Origin: Myxococcales bacterium
GTDB taxonomy: Bacteria > Myxococcota_A > Polyangia > Polyangiales > Polyangiaceae
Assembly (NCBI GenBank): GCA_025362165.1
Contig: JANYHY010000074.1
Coordinates: 1 to 5,497, forward strand
Length of the DNA: 5,497 bases
Direction of reading: 5' to 3'
Numbering within the stretch: position 1 is the first letter of the stretch; each line of letters starts with the position of its first letter. The position numbers and the translations under genes were made by a program. Shown here piece by piece: positions 5,329 to 5,497 of the stretch. The notes below the pieces were generated by a model. The model saw only the letters and a list, made by a program, of their open reading frames with translations, had not been told where the DNA came from and did not search any database.

Positions 5329-5497
5329 ATGTCTCTTCGGATCAACGACACCGCGCCGAACTTCACAGCGAAGACCACTCACGGGAGCATCGACTTCCAC
5401 CAGTTCATCGGAGACCAATGGGTCATCCTCTTCTCGCACCCGAAGGACTTCACGCCCGTCTGCACCACCGAGCTCGGCTACATGGCCAAGATCGAGC
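5329..5497 (+). CDS. 1-Cys (Prx6-like) peroxiredoxin, N-terminal part (runs off right edge)
   Basis: Fifty-six codons are visible. Peroxiredoxins reduce hydrogen peroxide and organic hydroperoxides through a reactive cysteine. The N-terminus has the family opening (RINDTAPNFTA) and then the strand WVILFSHPKDFTPVCTTELG. Here C45 is the peroxidatic cysteine in the P-x-x-x-T-x-x-C pattern (P38, T42, C45). The SHPKDFTPVCTTEL form is typical of the Prx6 / 1-Cys subfamily of about 200-220 residues, rather than the 2-Cys AhpC type. Whether a resolving cysteine exists cannot be seen because the rest lies outside the window. No signal peptide is present, so it is probably cytoplasmic. It has its own promoter and strong ribosome binding site just downstream of the 66-bp repeat array. 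Confidence 0.93.
   Translation, partial: MSLRINDTAPNFTAKTTHGSIDFHQFIGDQWVILFSHPKDFTPVCTTELGYMAKIE

Noticed and set aside
5100..5378. A 92-codon minus-strand frame with a 22-residue tandem repeat, ending in an ATGA overlap with the 169-aa gene
   Set aside because: The peptide repeat is only the translation of the 66-bp hairpin array, which happens to be a multiple of three. The frame also runs antisense through the promoter, ribosome binding site and start of the peroxiredoxin gene.

Overview
The window is GC-rich and compact. It most resembles a deltaproteobacterial / Myxococcota chromosome. The case rests on a CarF-type plasmalogen desaturase, a multidomain receiver-GAF-PAS-PAS-HisKA signalling protein, and a small protein with the 'DHREGF..SLVDG' C-terminal module that I associate with myxobacterial proteins. 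This placement is an inference; there is no rRNA or other taxonomic marker here.

Layout, left to right. Positions 1-3666 are all minus strand, in transcription order ruvB (3666 to 2557), the sensor protein (2431 to 386), then a GAF-like protein that starts at 357 and runs off the left edge. On the plus strand, carF (3809-4597) diverges from ruvB. It collides tail to tail with a 169-aa protein of unknown function on the minus strand (5103 to 4594), and the two stop codons overlap. On the plus strand, a 1-Cys (Prx6-like) peroxiredoxin starts at 5329 and runs off the right edge, diverging from the 169-aa gene.

The sensor protein ends soon after its phosphoacceptor-histidine domain and has no ATPase domain. 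The next gene starts 28 bp downstream with its own ribosome binding site and looks like the start of a GAF protein. A two-polypeptide (split) histidine kinase is a reasonable hypothesis, but the part that would prove it lies outside the window.

The two divergent intergenic regions (3667-3808 and 5104-5328) carry the most unusual structure. Each holds a long stem with one bulged base and a 3-nt loop, then a linker, then a short perfect stem with a 3-nt loop, then CAATTG. The next plus-strand gene begins shortly after. In the right-hand region this unit is tandemly duplicated with an exact 66-bp period and one mismatch, which lies in a hairpin loop. The first stem differs completely in sequence between the two regions but keeps its shape. 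The downstream genes, carF (plasmalogen synthesis and singlet-oxygen response in Myxococcus) and a peroxiredoxin, share an oxidative-stress theme.

No tRNA, rRNA, CRISPR array or insertion sequence was recognised. No gene-free stretch exceeds about 225 bp.
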